A stretch of 64,000 bases of DNA from the NCBI RefSeq assembly GCF_001895145.1, contig NZ_BDIR01000003.1, forward strand, positions 167,420 to 231,419, in the 5' to 3' direction. Source of the stretch: Arcobacter sp. LA11 (GTDB lineage: Bacteria; Campylobacterota; Campylobacteria; Campylobacterales; Arcobacteraceae). Made by a program: the position numbers and the translations under genes. The stretch's first letter is position 1. The number at the start of each line of letters is the position of its first letter. The notes below the pieces were generated by a model, which had not been told where the DNA came from, ran no database searches, and worked only from the letters and a program-made list of their open reading frames with translations. This document shows positions 29,167 through 37,525 of this stretch, in pieces.

Positions 29167-30411
29167 ATCAGGGTTAATCTGTTTTAATTGGGACTCTCTA
29201 TGTTCTAAAAGATCACTTACAGTAATAATCTTTTCTTTTTTAAGTTTAATTATATTTTCTAACTTATCAATTTCGTCATGGGCTGAAACTAACTGTTCTT
29301 CTAAATCTTTACAAGTAACATTTAAAGAAGTAATTTCTTTACGTAGATTTTCAATATTTATTTTAAAATTCTCTATTTCTTTGTTTTTTACACCTAAAAT
29401 ATTTTCTATTCTTTCATTTGTATTTGATAACTCTTTTTCAAAAAAGTTTAATTGACTAACTTTTCCTTGTCTTTTTTCTTTTTCACTTTTTAACTGACTT
29501 TGAAGTTCTTGAAGAGCAGTTGTTAACTTATGAATATATTGTTTTTGATTTGCAACTTCATTTTTCACTTGAGAAGATTCAAGTTTTGTATTTTTTATTT
29601 GTTCTATTACTTTTTTATGAAATTCTCTTTTCTCTTGTACTTCTTGTGTTGATAAAAAGCCTATATTTACATATTCAAATCCATTATCTGATATGATTTG
29701 AAAAATTGTAGAGTTTACATAAAATTCCTCATTTTTAGAATCAGCAAATTTTATATTTCCATTCCAACTTTTTCCTTTTTTTACTATTTCCCAAATATCT
29801 TCTATAAAGTTACTATCAATCTCTTTATGTAATAGATTTTGCATAGGTTTATTTAAAACATCTTCTGATTTTAAACCAAAAGACTCTAAAAGTAATGAAT
29901 TCATGAAAATAATTTCTTTATTATTGTTCATCTTAAAAACAACTGCAACATTATCTAAAATTGCCGAGTATTGTTCTAATTCACCATTTTTTTGTCTTAC
30001 TAAATCATTAAAATATTTTTTTTCACAAACATCTTGTATATTAGAAATTATATTCTCAATATTTATTGGTTTTAAAACATAGTGGTTTACATTTAATTCT
30101 ATAGCCCTTAAAAGATATTCAGATTCTGTTCTTGCTGTAGTATAAATAATAGGAACCGCGTGACCTTCTTCTCTTATTTTCTCAAGCATTTCTATACCAT
30201 TCATCTTAGGCATATTTATATCACTTAAAATTAAATCAACATTACCATTTAGCTGTTCTTTTTTGAAAGTTATATATCCTTCTTCTCCATTTGAAGCAAG
30301 TAAAACATTTTTAAAAAATCTTTTTAGTGTTTTTCCTAATCTTTCTCTAGCTAAATCTTCATCTTCTACATATAAAATAGTTAATGAACTTAAAAACTCT
30401 TCATTAAACAT
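29155..30411 (-). CDS. Response regulator with PAS domain and C-terminal coiled coil (cassette B)
   Basis: This 418-residue protein has a receiver (YVEDED, phospho-acceptor Asp64 in LILSDINMP, Thr in YTTARTES, Lys in LKPIN), a PAS domain (about 145-265, FKMNNNKEIIFMNSLL to YVNIGFLSTQE) and a long coiled coil (about 270-400). It ends with HRESQLKQINPDLIS, which matches the tail of the cassette A regulator although the coil between differs. There is no DNA-binding domain. It is transcribed against the kinase genes, overlaps the receiver-kinase gene by 12 bases and has its own promoter region facing the diguanylate cyclase. Confidence 0.9.
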   Translation of the reverse strand: MFNEEFLSSLTILYVEDEDLARERLGKTLKRFFKNVLLASNGEEGYITFKKEQLNGNVDLILSDINMPKMNGIEMLEKIREEGHAVPIIYTTARTESEYLLRAIELNVNHYVLKPINIENIISNIQDVCEKKYFNDLVRQKNGELEQYSAILDNVAVVFKMNNNKEIIFMNSLLLESFGLKSEDVLNKPMQNLLHKEIDSNFIEDIWEIVKKGKSWNGNIKFADSKNEEFYVNSTIFQIISDNGFEYVNIGFLSTQEVQEKREFHKKVIEQIKNTKLESSQVKNEVANQKQYIHKLTTALQELQSQLKSEKEKRQGKVSQLNFFEKELSNTNERIENILGVKNKEIENFKINIENLRKEITSLNVTCKDLEEQLVSAHDEIDKLENIIKLKKEKIITVSDLLEHRESQLKQINPDLIS

Positions 30412-30732
30412 TTCTTTATCCTTTTTTATAAGTAAATTGGTAATTAGTACATTATATGATTTATATACTTATATATTACTATATATTATTTAATTGTTAT
30501 AAAAATTTAATTTTTATATTAAAAGTACATTTTAAGAAATTAGTTTATTCCACAATAGTGTTATCTACCAGCCTATTAATAGTAAAAAAGTTCTAGAAAA
30601 AGATAATTGTATTTAGAATTTTAAAATTATTTTTCATAAAAAAATAGTATTTTAATTTTAACTTTAATAAAAAGATAATTAATGTAAAATGAACTTTTAA
30701 ATTATTATAGTAAGGGATATTTTAATATTATT
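30412..30732. other. 321-base AT-rich intergenic region between cassette B regulator and diguanylate cyclase
   Basis: This is a divergent promoter region for the PAS regulator (minus) and the diguanylate cyclase (plus). It is almost entirely A and T, with many TATA-like hexamers, so no single promoter can be chosen. I see no conserved RNA, no ORF with a ribosome-binding site and no long inverted repeat. Confidence 0.6.
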
Positions 30733-31947
30733 ATGAAACGTGAAACAATAAAAATGATAGCAGCTGTAGGTTTTACACTAGCTATCTTAACTGCTTATTC
30801 AGTTTTAAATTATTTTTATGAAAAAAATCGTTTAATTGCACAAATTGATAAACAACTTTATTCAGCAGCAGTAGCAGTACCTTTTGTATTGGTAAATGAT
30901 TTTCATGACAGAACAACAACTTCTACATCAATTAGCATTAGTGAAGACAATCAAAATATCAAAAATCTTTCAAAACTTAATAACCAATTAGGAACAAAAT
31001 TTCTTTATACAGTAATTCGCGATATTAATGGTATATATAGAATTAGTAGCTCTAGTGCCTTAGCATCTGAAATAGCAAAAAATAAAGAAGTTCGATACTT
31101 TACTCCTTATCCCGATGCAAGTGAGGTTTTAAAGAAGAGTTTTGAAAACCCAAGTATTAATTTTATCAAACCAAATAAAATCTATAAAGCACAGTATGTA
31201 CCTATATTTAGTGATAGATGGGGAACATATCGTTCTATAGTTCTTCCTATTCGAACTTTAAAAGGAAAACTTTATGTCGTAGGTGTAGATATGGATATTA
31301 CGTATGTAAATACTGTTTTAAAAGAAAATACAATAAAAACAATTCTTTCATTTTTTTTATTTTTAATTTCAATTATACCTATTGTCATAACATATAATTT
31401 AATGTTAAAACGTAAACAAAAAGAATACCAAGAAGTACATAAACTTTATATAGACAAATCAAAACTATCTATTACAGATCCTCTTACAAAGCTTTATAAC
31501 CGTTACAAGCTAGATTATGAACTAGAATTACAATATAATAATTTACAAAGAGGAGGAAATCCTTTTTCTTTATTAATCTTAGATATTGATCATTTTAAAA
31601 ATATCAATGATCAATATGGACATCAAACAGGAGATCAAGTTCTACAACTCTTTGCAGATATTCTAAAAAAGAATTCTAGAATAACAGATACTGTTGGTCG
31701 CTGGGGTGGTGAAGAATTTATGGTTATTTATCCAAATAGTGATTTAGAAAAAGGATTCATATTAGCTGAAAAACTACGTTTATCAATTATGGAATCAAAA
31801 GAAACTCAAAAGTATAATCTAACTGTTAGTATTGGTGTAGGAGTTTGTAAAAAGAATATTAATTTAGATCAATTTCTAAAAAAAGTAGATGAAACACTTT
31901 ATCAAGCTAAAAAAATGGGGCGTAATCAAACTATAAAAGTAATATAA
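30733..31947 (+). CDS. Membrane-bound diguanylate cyclase (GGDEF)
   Basis: This 404-residue protein has TM1 at about residues 8-27, an extracytoplasmic sensor (about 30-195) with CACHE-like strands (FLYTVIRDINGIYRIS, VPIFSDRWGTYRSIVLPI), TM2 at about 203-222 and a C-terminal GGDEF domain. The active site is GGEEF (325-329) and the inhibitory I-site RITD (316-319) lies exactly five residues before it, so it should make c-di-GMP from GTP with product feedback. The SDPLTKLYNR-type start of the domain (ITDPLTKLYNR) is intact. It ends before a hairpin. It is divergent from cassette B, so a link with that signalling system is possible but unproven. Confidence 0.93.
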   Translation: MKRETIKMIAAVGFTLAILTAYSVLNYFYEKNRLIAQIDKQLYSAAVAVPFVLVNDFHDRTTTSTSISISEDNQNIKNLSKLNNQLGTKFLYTVIRDINGIYRISSSSALASEIAKNKEVRYFTPYPDASEVLKKSFENPSINFIKPNKIYKAQYVPIFSDRWGTYRSIVLPIRTLKGKLYVVGVDMDITYVNTVLKENTIKTILSFFLFLISIIPIVITYNLMLKRKQKEYQEVHKLYIDKSKLSITDPLTKLYNRYKLDYELELQYNNLQRGGNPFSLLILDIDHFKNINDQYGHQTGDQVLQLFADILKKNSRITDTVGRWGGEEFMVIYPNSDLEKGFILAEKLRLSIMESKETQKYNLTVSIGVGVCKKNINLDQFLKKVDETLYQAKKMGRNQTIKVI

Positions 31948-31964
31948 AATGAAAATCTTTGTAT

Positions 31965-31998
31965 AAATATATATGTCTTAAAAAAGACATATATATTT
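31965..31998. terminator. Perfect hairpin after the diguanylate cyclase gene
   Basis: A 15-bp perfect inverted repeat (AAATATATATGTCTT with AAGACATATATATTT) around an AAAA loop begins 17 bases after the stop codon. The U-tract is short, but position fits a terminator. Confidence 0.65.
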
Positions 31999-32051
31999 AA
32001 CTTTATCTACTTTTAATAAAATAGATTCTAAAGAAAAAGATATGTCAATTT

Positions 32052-32495
32052 TTATAGAATAGATATATAAATTTCTATTTCATCTTCTTTACTATATTTT
32101 TCAAAATCAATTGTATAAGCTCTTTTATATTCACTCTCATTTGCAAAGTAATCCCAAATCTCTTTCCAACAATCAATTACAATATCAGGTAATTCACCTT
32201 TTTTTGAAAAGACTAAATATCTTTGATCTTTTATTACTATTGCATTTTTTGGTTTTGTTACTTCTACAGCAACTGTTACTTTATAATCACCATTTACATC
32301 TGATGCATAATCTGAATAAACTCCATACATATCAAAGTTTTTACTTTTATTAAATGTCGCACCAAGTATATTTTTATCTTGATAGTCTTCCCACAGCTGA
32401 ACAATCTTTGCTGTTTCAGTATCTTTTTCGTTTTCGTTATTAGTTATTACACTTAGACCTGATAACATCAATTTATCTATTTCTCGTACTACCAT
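32052..32495 (-). CDS. GyrI-like / AraC effector-binding-domain protein
   Basis: This 147-residue cytoplasmic protein has the stand-alone GyrI-like (Bac_rh_toxin/AraC effector-binding) fold: VREIDKLMLSGLSVITN at the N-terminus, KIVQLWEDYQDKNI, MYGVYSDYASDVNGDYKVTVAVEV and the C-terminal AYTIDFEKYSKEDEIEIYISI. Such domains bind small hydrophobic ligands, and some inhibit gyrase. No DNA-binding domain is attached. It lies 50 bases downstream of the YjdM gene on the same strand. The function in this organism is unknown. Confidence 0.82.
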   Translation of the reverse strand: MVVREIDKLMLSGLSVITNNENEKDTETAKIVQLWEDYQDKNILGATFNKSKNFDMYGVYSDYASDVNGDYKVTVAVEVTKPKNAIVIKDQRYLVFSKKGELPDIVIDCWKEIWDYFANESEYKRAYTIDFEKYSKEDEIEIYISIL

Positions 32496-32545
32496 ATTCT
32501 CTCTTTTTAAATTTTTTTAATACTGCAATAAATTCTTATCTTAGC

Positions 32546-32893
32546 TTATGATTTTTTTACAAACTCTTGTTTTAATTTTATAGCACCAACTCCTGGTACT
32601 TTACAATCAATATTATGACCATCATTGCCATCAACAAGTCTAATACCTTTAATTTTAGTACCAACTTTTATACCAGATGTACTACCTTTTACTTTTAAAT
32701 CTTTAATAACAGTTACATCATCACCATCACTTAACAATGTTCCATTTGAATCTTTTACAACTAAGACATCTTCATCTTCTTCATTTACTTCATCTTTTGA
32801 CCACTCGTGGGCACATTCAGGGCAGATAAGTAAACTACCATCTTCATAAGTATACTCTCCAGCACATTTAGGACAATTTGGTAATTGTTCCAT
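32546..32893 (-). CDS. yjdM: YjdM (PhnA) zinc-ribbon protein
   Basis: This 115-residue protein of the YjdM/PhnA family has an N-terminal zinc ribbon with CPKC ([15 protein letters not shown]) and CPEC ([10 protein letters not shown]), then the conserved SH3-like domain [40 protein letters not shown] and the end [19 protein letters not shown]. Despite the old name PhnA, the family is not known to be a phosphonate hydrolase component, and no phn transport or lyase genes are nearby. Function unclear; cytoplasmic. Confidence 0.93.
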   Translation of the reverse strand: MEQLPNCPKCAGEYTYEDGSLLICPECAHEWSKDEVNEEDEDVLVVKDSNGTLLSDGDDVTVIKDLKVKGSTSGIKVGTKIKGIRLVDGNDGHNIDCKVPGVGAIKLKQEFVKKS

Positions 32894-32955
32894 TTAAATC
32901 CTTTTTTATTTTTTCAATTTCGTATCATATCAAAACTCATGTTATGCTTTGATAA

Positions 32956-33714
32956 TTAAGTTTGTATAAATTTATCAAATCTACTATCCATGCAAGAACT
33001 GATATCTGTAGTTATAAATTTTCCTTTATAAAACATAGAAAAAATAGTTGCCGGGCTTGGACAATTTTGAGCTTCCTCTTTTGTAGTTAATTTATTTATT
33101 TCTAAATCTATTCCTCTTTTCTCACAAGATTCTTTTAATGAGCTTAAAACATGATATTCACTAAAAGGACACCTATTTGAATAATAAACTACACACTTGT
33201 TTTTGTTTACAATTTGTTTTTTCACACAATCATTGAACTTAGCAAAAGAAGTATCATCACTTAAATTTAAAACAATTAATAAAAAACCATCTTCTGTTTC
33301 ATCAACTATTTCAAATCCTTGTTTTAAAAGCCACTTTGTATCACTCATAAAATGCATCTTTTTTTTACCTACTACAGTAACAAGACCCTTTAATTTTAAC
33401 TTTTTACATCTATTTATTGCATTTTCTAATAAAGCTTTTCCATGACCTTGTTTTTTATATTTTCCACTAACCCAAAAACAACCAAGATACAAAAAATTTG
33501 GGGCAAATATTGGAACCCAAGCTTTAGAAGAAGGAATAGTTTCTAGAAAGACTTTTGCTCTTTGATCTAATTTTTCAAAAACAAAACCATTTTCAAGTTC
33601 TGATTCTATCCATGTTTTCTTTGCTTCATAACTTTCTTTACACTTTTTATCAGAAAAAGCACAACAAATATGTTCATCTTTTATATTATTCTTATTTAGG
33701 GTGAGATATGACAT
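32956..33714 (-). CDS. GNAT acetyltransferase fused to a YoaP-like thioredoxin-fold domain
   Basis: This protein of about 252 residues is a two-domain fusion. The GNAT part (about 1-155) has the acetyl-CoA loop VSGKYKKQGHGKALLENAIN. The C-terminal part (about 170-250) begins VVYYSNRCPFSEYHV and continues to CPSPATIFSMFYKGKFITT, which matches the YoaP-type domain found fused to GNAT enzymes in other bacteria. It carries many cysteines (about eleven). The frame is open to 33744, but the ATG at 33714 has AAAGGAT at correct spacing and starts the GNAT fold (MSYLTLNKNN), so I chose it. It is divergent from the TetR gene. Substrate unknown. Confidence 0.85.
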   Translation of the reverse strand: MSYLTLNKNNIKDEHICCAFSDKKCKESYEAKKTWIESELENGFVFEKLDQRAKVFLETIPSSKAWVPIFAPNFLYLGCFWVSGKYKKQGHGKALLENAINRCKKLKLKGLVTVVGKKKMHFMSDTKWLLKQGFEIVDETEDGFLLIVLNLSDDTSFAKFNDCVKKQIVNKNKCVVYYSNRCPFSEYHVLSSLKESCEKRGIDLEINKLTTKEEAQNCPSPATIFSMFYKGKFITTDISSCMDSRFDKFIQT

Positions 33715-33766
33715 GAATATCCTTTTATAATATTTATTAATCATATAATAAATCTACTTATATCTT

Positions 33767-33796
33767 TTGACAACATACCATAAGGTATGGTATAGT
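33767..33796 (+). promoter_or_regulatory. tetR promoter with embedded palindromic operator
   Basis: TTGACA (33767-33772) and TATAGT (33791-33796) are separated by 18 bases. The spacer is filled by the perfect repeat ATACCATA-agg-TATGGTAT (33775-33793). A symmetric site inside the promoter of a TetR gene is the classic layout of autorepression. Confidence 0.75.
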
Positions 33797-33813
33797 TTTT
33801 CAAAAGGAATAAA

Positions 33814-34359
33814 ATGACTAAAAAAGATTGGTTAGAAAATTCATTAAAATTAATATCAAAATCAGGGATTAATGACCTAAAAATCGAAGTATTGTGTAAG
33901 AAATTCAATCTTACAAAAGGTTCTTTCTATCATCATTTTAAAAGCCAAAAAGTTTTTGTAAATGAATTACTAGAGTTTTGGTATGAAACTTATACAAAAG
34001 AGATAATCGAAGAAATATCAAAATACAAAGATGAACCTTTTAAACAAATAAAACTTTTAAATAAAATTATTTATTCAAAAAATCTAGATATAGAAGTTGA
34101 ATTTAGGGCCTGGGGACTAAGAGATAAAAATGTATTAAAATATATAGAAAAAATTGATAATAAAAGAATTCTTGTAATTGAAAGCATACAAAACAAAATA
34201 TTTCCAAACAATTCAAAAGAATACAATCAAAACATTGCTTTATACATTTATTCTCAATTTATTGGTTCTTTATTTATTCAGCCACAAATAACTAAAGATA
34301 AACAAAAAGGGTTAGATAATATTTTTTTAAATTTATTACAAGATGGAGAAAAAAAATGA
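33814..34359 (+). CDS. TetR/AcrR-family transcriptional regulator
   Basis: This 181-residue repressor has a helix-turn-helix near the N-terminus (WLENSLKLISKSGINDLKIE, then LCKKFNLTKGSFYHHFKSQK) and an all-helical C-terminal ligand domain that I cannot assign to a known ligand. A palindrome embedded in its own promoter (33775-33793) makes autoregulation likely. Its stop codon overlaps the start of the DUF3995-like membrane gene by 4 bases (ATGA), so that gene is probably its main target. Confidence 0.92.
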   Translation: MTKKDWLENSLKLISKSGINDLKIEVLCKKFNLTKGSFYHHFKSQKVFVNELLEFWYETYTKEIIEEISKYKDEPFKQIKLLNKIIYSKNLDIEVEFRAWGLRDKNVLKYIEKIDNKRILVIESIQNKIFPNNSKEYNQNIALYIYSQFIGSLFIQPQITKDKQKGLDNIFLNLLQDGEKK

Positions 34360-34784
34360 TTACAGGATTATTTACATTTTATATTTTTATAATTATGAGT
34401 TTAATTACTAAAATTCATATCTATTGGTTTAAAGGAGGTCTTTGGCCTGCAATTAATAAGCAAGATTTTATTGACAAAGTTTTAGGTCGTGGAGATGATG
34501 TACCAGGAACTGTTGCATATATCTTTGTTATAGTTTGTTTTGCTCTTATGGCTCTATTCCCTGTTATTGTTTATTATAATATTGATATGGGGATTAAACC
34601 TTTTGAAAAATATATTTTTTTAATACTTGCTATTATATTTTTACTAAGAGCTATTAGTATGTTTATTCCAAAAATTGCACAAAAAGCTACTAAAATATTT
34701 TTAGAATACAATAAAAAATACTATGCTCCTCTTTGCTTTAGCCTTAGTATTTCCTACCTTATTCTTTTTTACATTCATAATTAA
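34356..34784 (+). CDS. DUF3995-like four-helix membrane protein
   Basis: This 142-residue inner-membrane protein has about four predicted helices (about 2-20, 49-70, 82-103, 121-139). The motif KIHIYWFKGGLWPAIN after the first helix matches the H-x-Y-W-x-x-G-G pattern I associate with DUF3995. Its function is unknown. It is translationally coupled to the TetR gene (ATGA overlap) and is followed by a terminator that includes its stop codon. It may be a target exporter or membrane-stress protein, but this is only context. Confidence 0.75.
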   Translation: MITGLFTFYIFIIMSLITKIHIYWFKGGLWPAINKQDFIDKVLGRGDDVPGTVAYIFVIVCFALMALFPVIVYYNIDMGIKPFEKYIFLILAIIFLLRAISMFIPKIAQKATKIFLEYNKKYYAPLCFSLSISYLILFYIHN

Positions 34785-34810
34785 ACAGAAGTAAATCTAC
34801 TTCTGTTTAA
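34781..34810. terminator. Terminator overlapping the DUF3995 stop codon
   Basis: A perfect 13-bp stem (TTAAACAGAAGTA with TACTTCTGTTTAA) around an AATC loop includes the TAA of the plus-strand gene and is followed by TATATTTTATTT. It lies between converging genes. Confidence 0.82.
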
Positions 34811-34816
34811 TATATT

Positions 34817-35017
34817 TTATTTAGATAGTTCTTCTTTTAACTGTTTTACAGTTTTTCCACCTACGGCAATATGTGTATCATCTTTTTCGTCAATTGATAC
34901 AAAAAACAATTCTTTTGAAATACCAGTTATTTTTGCACTTACATCTGTTAATTCTTTAATTAACCTTTGTTTTACTTCTTTTGATAATTCTCCTGATTCA
35001 AACTTTATATAAGGCAT
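34817..35017 (-). CDS. 4-oxalocrotonate tautomerase-like protein
   Basis: This 66-residue tautomerase-superfamily protein has the catalytic Pro directly after the initiator Met (MPYIKFESGELSKE), the hallmark of the family, and the helix KEVKQRLIKELTDVSAKI. It probably forms hexamers or dimers in the cytoplasm. The residue set after the helix (LFFVSIDEKDDTHIAVGG) differs from classical catechol-pathway enzymes, and no meta-cleavage genes are nearby. It lies 4 bases after the SMP-30-like gene, so the two form an operon. Substrate unknown. Confidence 0.88.
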   Translation of the reverse strand: MPYIKFESGELSKEVKQRLIKELTDVSAKITGISKELFFVSIDEKDDTHIAVGGKTVKQLKEELSK

Positions 35018-35021
35018 TGTA

Positions 35022-35879
35022 TTATTTTCCAGTATTTAAATTTATAATAGAAAGTTTCCCTGCAATCATTTGTGGAATATATAACTTATTTGATTTTTCA
35101 TCAATAATAAAATCAGCTGCGCCATTTAAAGAAGTTGCACCTACTACACTTTCTTCTTTTGTTTTTAAATCAATAACTCTTACTATCCCTGAATTTTTAA
35201 AATTTACCCAATCACTTACATAGATTTTATTTCCTACTTTTTGAACACCATCTAATACACCTTCATATTGAGATAACAACGTAAGTTTATTATCGTTTTT
35301 CAAATCTATTTTATATAATCTTCCTTTTGCATCAAACATATTTTTACTAGAACTTCCTAATTGAGCTGCATATAAGATACCATTATCATAAAATAAACCA
35401 TTTGCAACATTAAAATCTACTAACTTTTTATAAGTTCTCTTTTCTAAATTAACCTCATAAATCACATCTTTATCACTTGAACTTATAAACAATGTTTTAT
35501 TGTCTTTAACAGTAATATCATTTAAAAACTTTGTTTCTTCAAAACTCAAAGAAAAAACTTCTTTTTTATTTGATAAATCAAAACCCTTTAAACTATCCAC
35601 ATCTGCCACATATAAAGTGTTATTAACTATCCCCATACCTTTTGGAGCATTTAATCCTTTTATAAAATGTAATTGTTTTATTCTCCCTGCTTTATCTAAC
35701 TTTGAAATAAAGCCATCAGCATCTTTTGTTGATGGTTCTAACTTTTCTCCTACATTTGAAACATATACGTTCTCACCTTTAATTATTACACTCTCAGGAG
35801 AACTAAACCCCTCTATAATTTTAGTTTCACAAAAACTTATTGTCATTAAAAATGATAAGCCTAAAAATATTTTTTTCAT
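35022..35879 (-). CDS. Exported SMP-30/NHL-like beta-propeller protein
   Basis: This 285-residue protein has a signal peptide (LGLSFLMTISFC, residues 5-17) and repeated strands with the propeller pattern: ENVYVSNVG, NTLYVADVDSLKG, KTLFISSSDKDVIYEVNL, GILYAAQLGSSS, NKIYVSDWVNF and NKLYIPQMIAGKLSIINL, about six blades. It resembles SMP-30/gluconolactonase-like or NHL proteins, but the metal-binding set is not clear, so lactonase activity is not claimed. It is probably periplasmic. It is co-transcribed with the tautomerase gene and adjoins the AraC-type regulator. Confidence 0.8.
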   Translation of the reverse strand: MKKIFLGLSFLMTISFCETKIIEGFSSPESVIIKGENVYVSNVGEKLEPSTKDADGFISKLDKAGRIKQLHFIKGLNAPKGMGIVNNTLYVADVDSLKGFDLSNKKEVFSLSFEETKFLNDITVKDNKTLFISSSDKDVIYEVNLEKRTYKKLVDFNVANGLFYDNGILYAAQLGSSSKNMFDAKGRLYKIDLKNDNKLTLLSQYEGVLDGVQKVGNKIYVSDWVNFKNSGIVRVIDLKTKEESVVGATSLNGAADFIIDEKSNKLYIPQMIAGKLSIINLNTGK

Positions 35880-35950
35880 AAAATTTCCTTTTTTTGATTT
35901 ATAAAAAGTATATCAGTAAAAAATATTTTTTGTTTATCTGTAAGGTTTAA

Positions 35951-36796
35951 TTAGTTGTCTATTAAGCTAGGAGTTTTATTATAATGTTTTTTATAAACTC
36001 TTGTAAAATGAGCATGGGTTTTAAATCCTACATCTAAAGCAGCAGTTCCTACATCATAACCAAGTTCATTAATCAAAAAATCTGCTTTTTGAACTCTTTT
36101 TTTAAGAACCCATTGCATTGGAGTTTCCTCAAATATACCTTTAAACTCACTTTTAAATCCACTAAGACTTCTTCCACTAAGTTTTGCATACTCTCCTAAA
36201 GTCAAGTTTTTTTCGAAGTTATTTTCCATAAAACTTTTTAAATCTGTTTTGTCTAAAGTAAGATTTTGACAAAATCTAATAAAGTTTTCTTTTAGATTAG
36301 TACCTAAAACAAGGAATATCAACTCTTTTAATTTTAAAGTTATAAGTTCATCACTAAATTTTGGTCTATCTTCTAAATAGTTTTTTAAAGTATCAATTGT
36401 ATTTTGAAGAGAATCATCAACTTCAAACTTAAATACATTTTGAGTTTTATTTGAGTTATTGTTATTTAGTTTAAAGGGTAAATCAGAAATTAATTTTCTT
36501 GCCTTATCATGATCAAAAAAGATAAGCAAGCATTCATAATCACTATCTCCTATAACTTCACTCATGATATACTCACCTTTTGTAATAAAAAAGGCCTCTC
36601 CAGCTTTTATCTCAATATTACCATCTTTTGTATGAAGTATTTTTTTACCCTTGTATACTATATTTAAAAGATTACTTGACACATATGAACTATGTTTATA
36701 ATTACTCTGTACGGTACAAAATCTAGCAAGTACAATATCATCTGTGATGATAGAATCATCTTTTAGATTTAGTTTTACATACTCTAATGCATCCAT
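35951..36796 (-). CDS. AraC-family transcriptional regulator
   Basis: This 281-residue protein has an N-terminal cupin-like sensor (about 1-160) with GEAFFITKGEYIMSEVIG, and a C-terminal double helix-turn-helix: YAKLSGRSLSGFKSEFKGIF, then GYDVGTAALDVGFKTHAHFT and RVYKKHYNKTPS. It is typical of ligand-responsive activators. It lies 9 bases after a gene of unknown function on the same strand, and upstream of the SMP-30-like/tautomerase pair, which it may regulate. The effector is unknown. Confidence 0.92.
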   Translation of the reverse strand: MDALEYVKLNLKDDSIITDDIVLARFCTVQSNYKHSSYVSSNLLNIVYKGKKILHTKDGNIEIKAGEAFFITKGEYIMSEVIGDSDYECLLIFFDHDKARKLISDLPFKLNNNNSNKTQNVFKFEVDDSLQNTIDTLKNYLEDRPKFSDELITLKLKELIFLVLGTNLKENFIRFCQNLTLDKTDLKSFMENNFEKNLTLGEYAKLSGRSLSGFKSEFKGIFEETPMQWVLKKRVQKADFLINELGYDVGTAALDVGFKTHAHFTRVYKKHYNKTPSLIDN

Positions 36797-36805
36797 ATCA
36801 AACCT

Positions 36806-37438
36806 TTATTTATCTTCATAAGTTTCTATAACCACTTTTAAAAAAGCTGTAAATCCGACATTGTCAGGACTAAGAGACTTATCTATGCTTGACTTCATTT
36901 TATCCAAAGCTTTTGTATATTTGTCATAAAAATCAAAACTAGGTTTTGGTTTATAAATCATATCTTCTAGTTCAAAAACTTTGATAATATTTTTTGTAGT
37001 TGTAGGTTTTATAAAATAGTCTTGATGTCTTTTTATACAATAAGGAACTACAGATATTATAGTCCATTTTGCAAGTTTATATTCAGCTAAAAACTCTACA
37101 AGTCCTTCAAAACCATTTTTTTTATTTCCGTATAAAAGTTCATAGATTTCAATACTTAACATATCTTTTTCATAGGAATTTAATGAACTAATCATATCTT
37201 TCAATTTTAATTTATCAAATAGTGATACAAATACTGATTTTTGAACCACTTTAAAAAACCCGTCAACAACTAAACTAGGATTTTGAAAATTTTCTTTTTT
37301 TAAAGCCTCTTTTGCAAACTCTTCTAACTTCAAAGGATTAAAGCTTTTCATTGTAGGGAAAAAATTAGTATCATCAAAACCATGAGGATATTGTTCTAAA
37401 AATTCCGCTTCATAATCTTTTAGTTTTTCTATATTCAT
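36806..37438 (-). CDS. Conserved protein of unknown function
   Basis: I do not recognise this 210-residue protein. It has no signal peptide, no membrane helix and a mixed helical composition, so it is probably cytoplasmic. A distinctive segment is LAKWTIISVVPYCIKRHQDYFIKPTTTKNIIKVF near residues 125-155; the PYxxxxxxxxxFIKPTTTK part looks like a family signature. It begins with MNIEKLKDYEAEFLEQYPHG, and it is first in a two-gene unit with the AraC-type regulator (9 bases apart). Confidence 0.75.
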   Translation of the reverse strand: MNIEKLKDYEAEFLEQYPHGFDDTNFFPTMKSFNPLKLEEFAKEALKKENFQNPSLVVDGFFKVVQKSVFVSLFDKLKLKDMISSLNSYEKDMLSIEIYELLYGNKKNGFEGLVEFLAEYKLAKWTIISVVPYCIKRHQDYFIKPTTTKNIIKVFELEDMIYKPKPSFDFYDKYTKALDKMKSSIDKSLSPDNVGFTAFLKVVIETYEDK

Positions 37439-37525
37439 GCACTCTTCTTATCCATCAAAATAATATATCAATAGAAATTTACTATTATTTTTATTTGTAA
37501 AAGGTAAAACAAGTTAAAATAAATA

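Noticed and set aside
32546..32893. PhnA as a phosphonate-degrading enzyme
   Set aside because: The YjdM/PhnA family is not a phosphonoacetate hydrolase, and no phosphonate genes accompany it.
32921..32954. Hairpin TATCAAA/TTTGATA after the GNAT-YoaP gene
   Set aside because: Stem is only 7 bp of mostly A-T pairs with a 13-base loop and no T-run; too weak to call.
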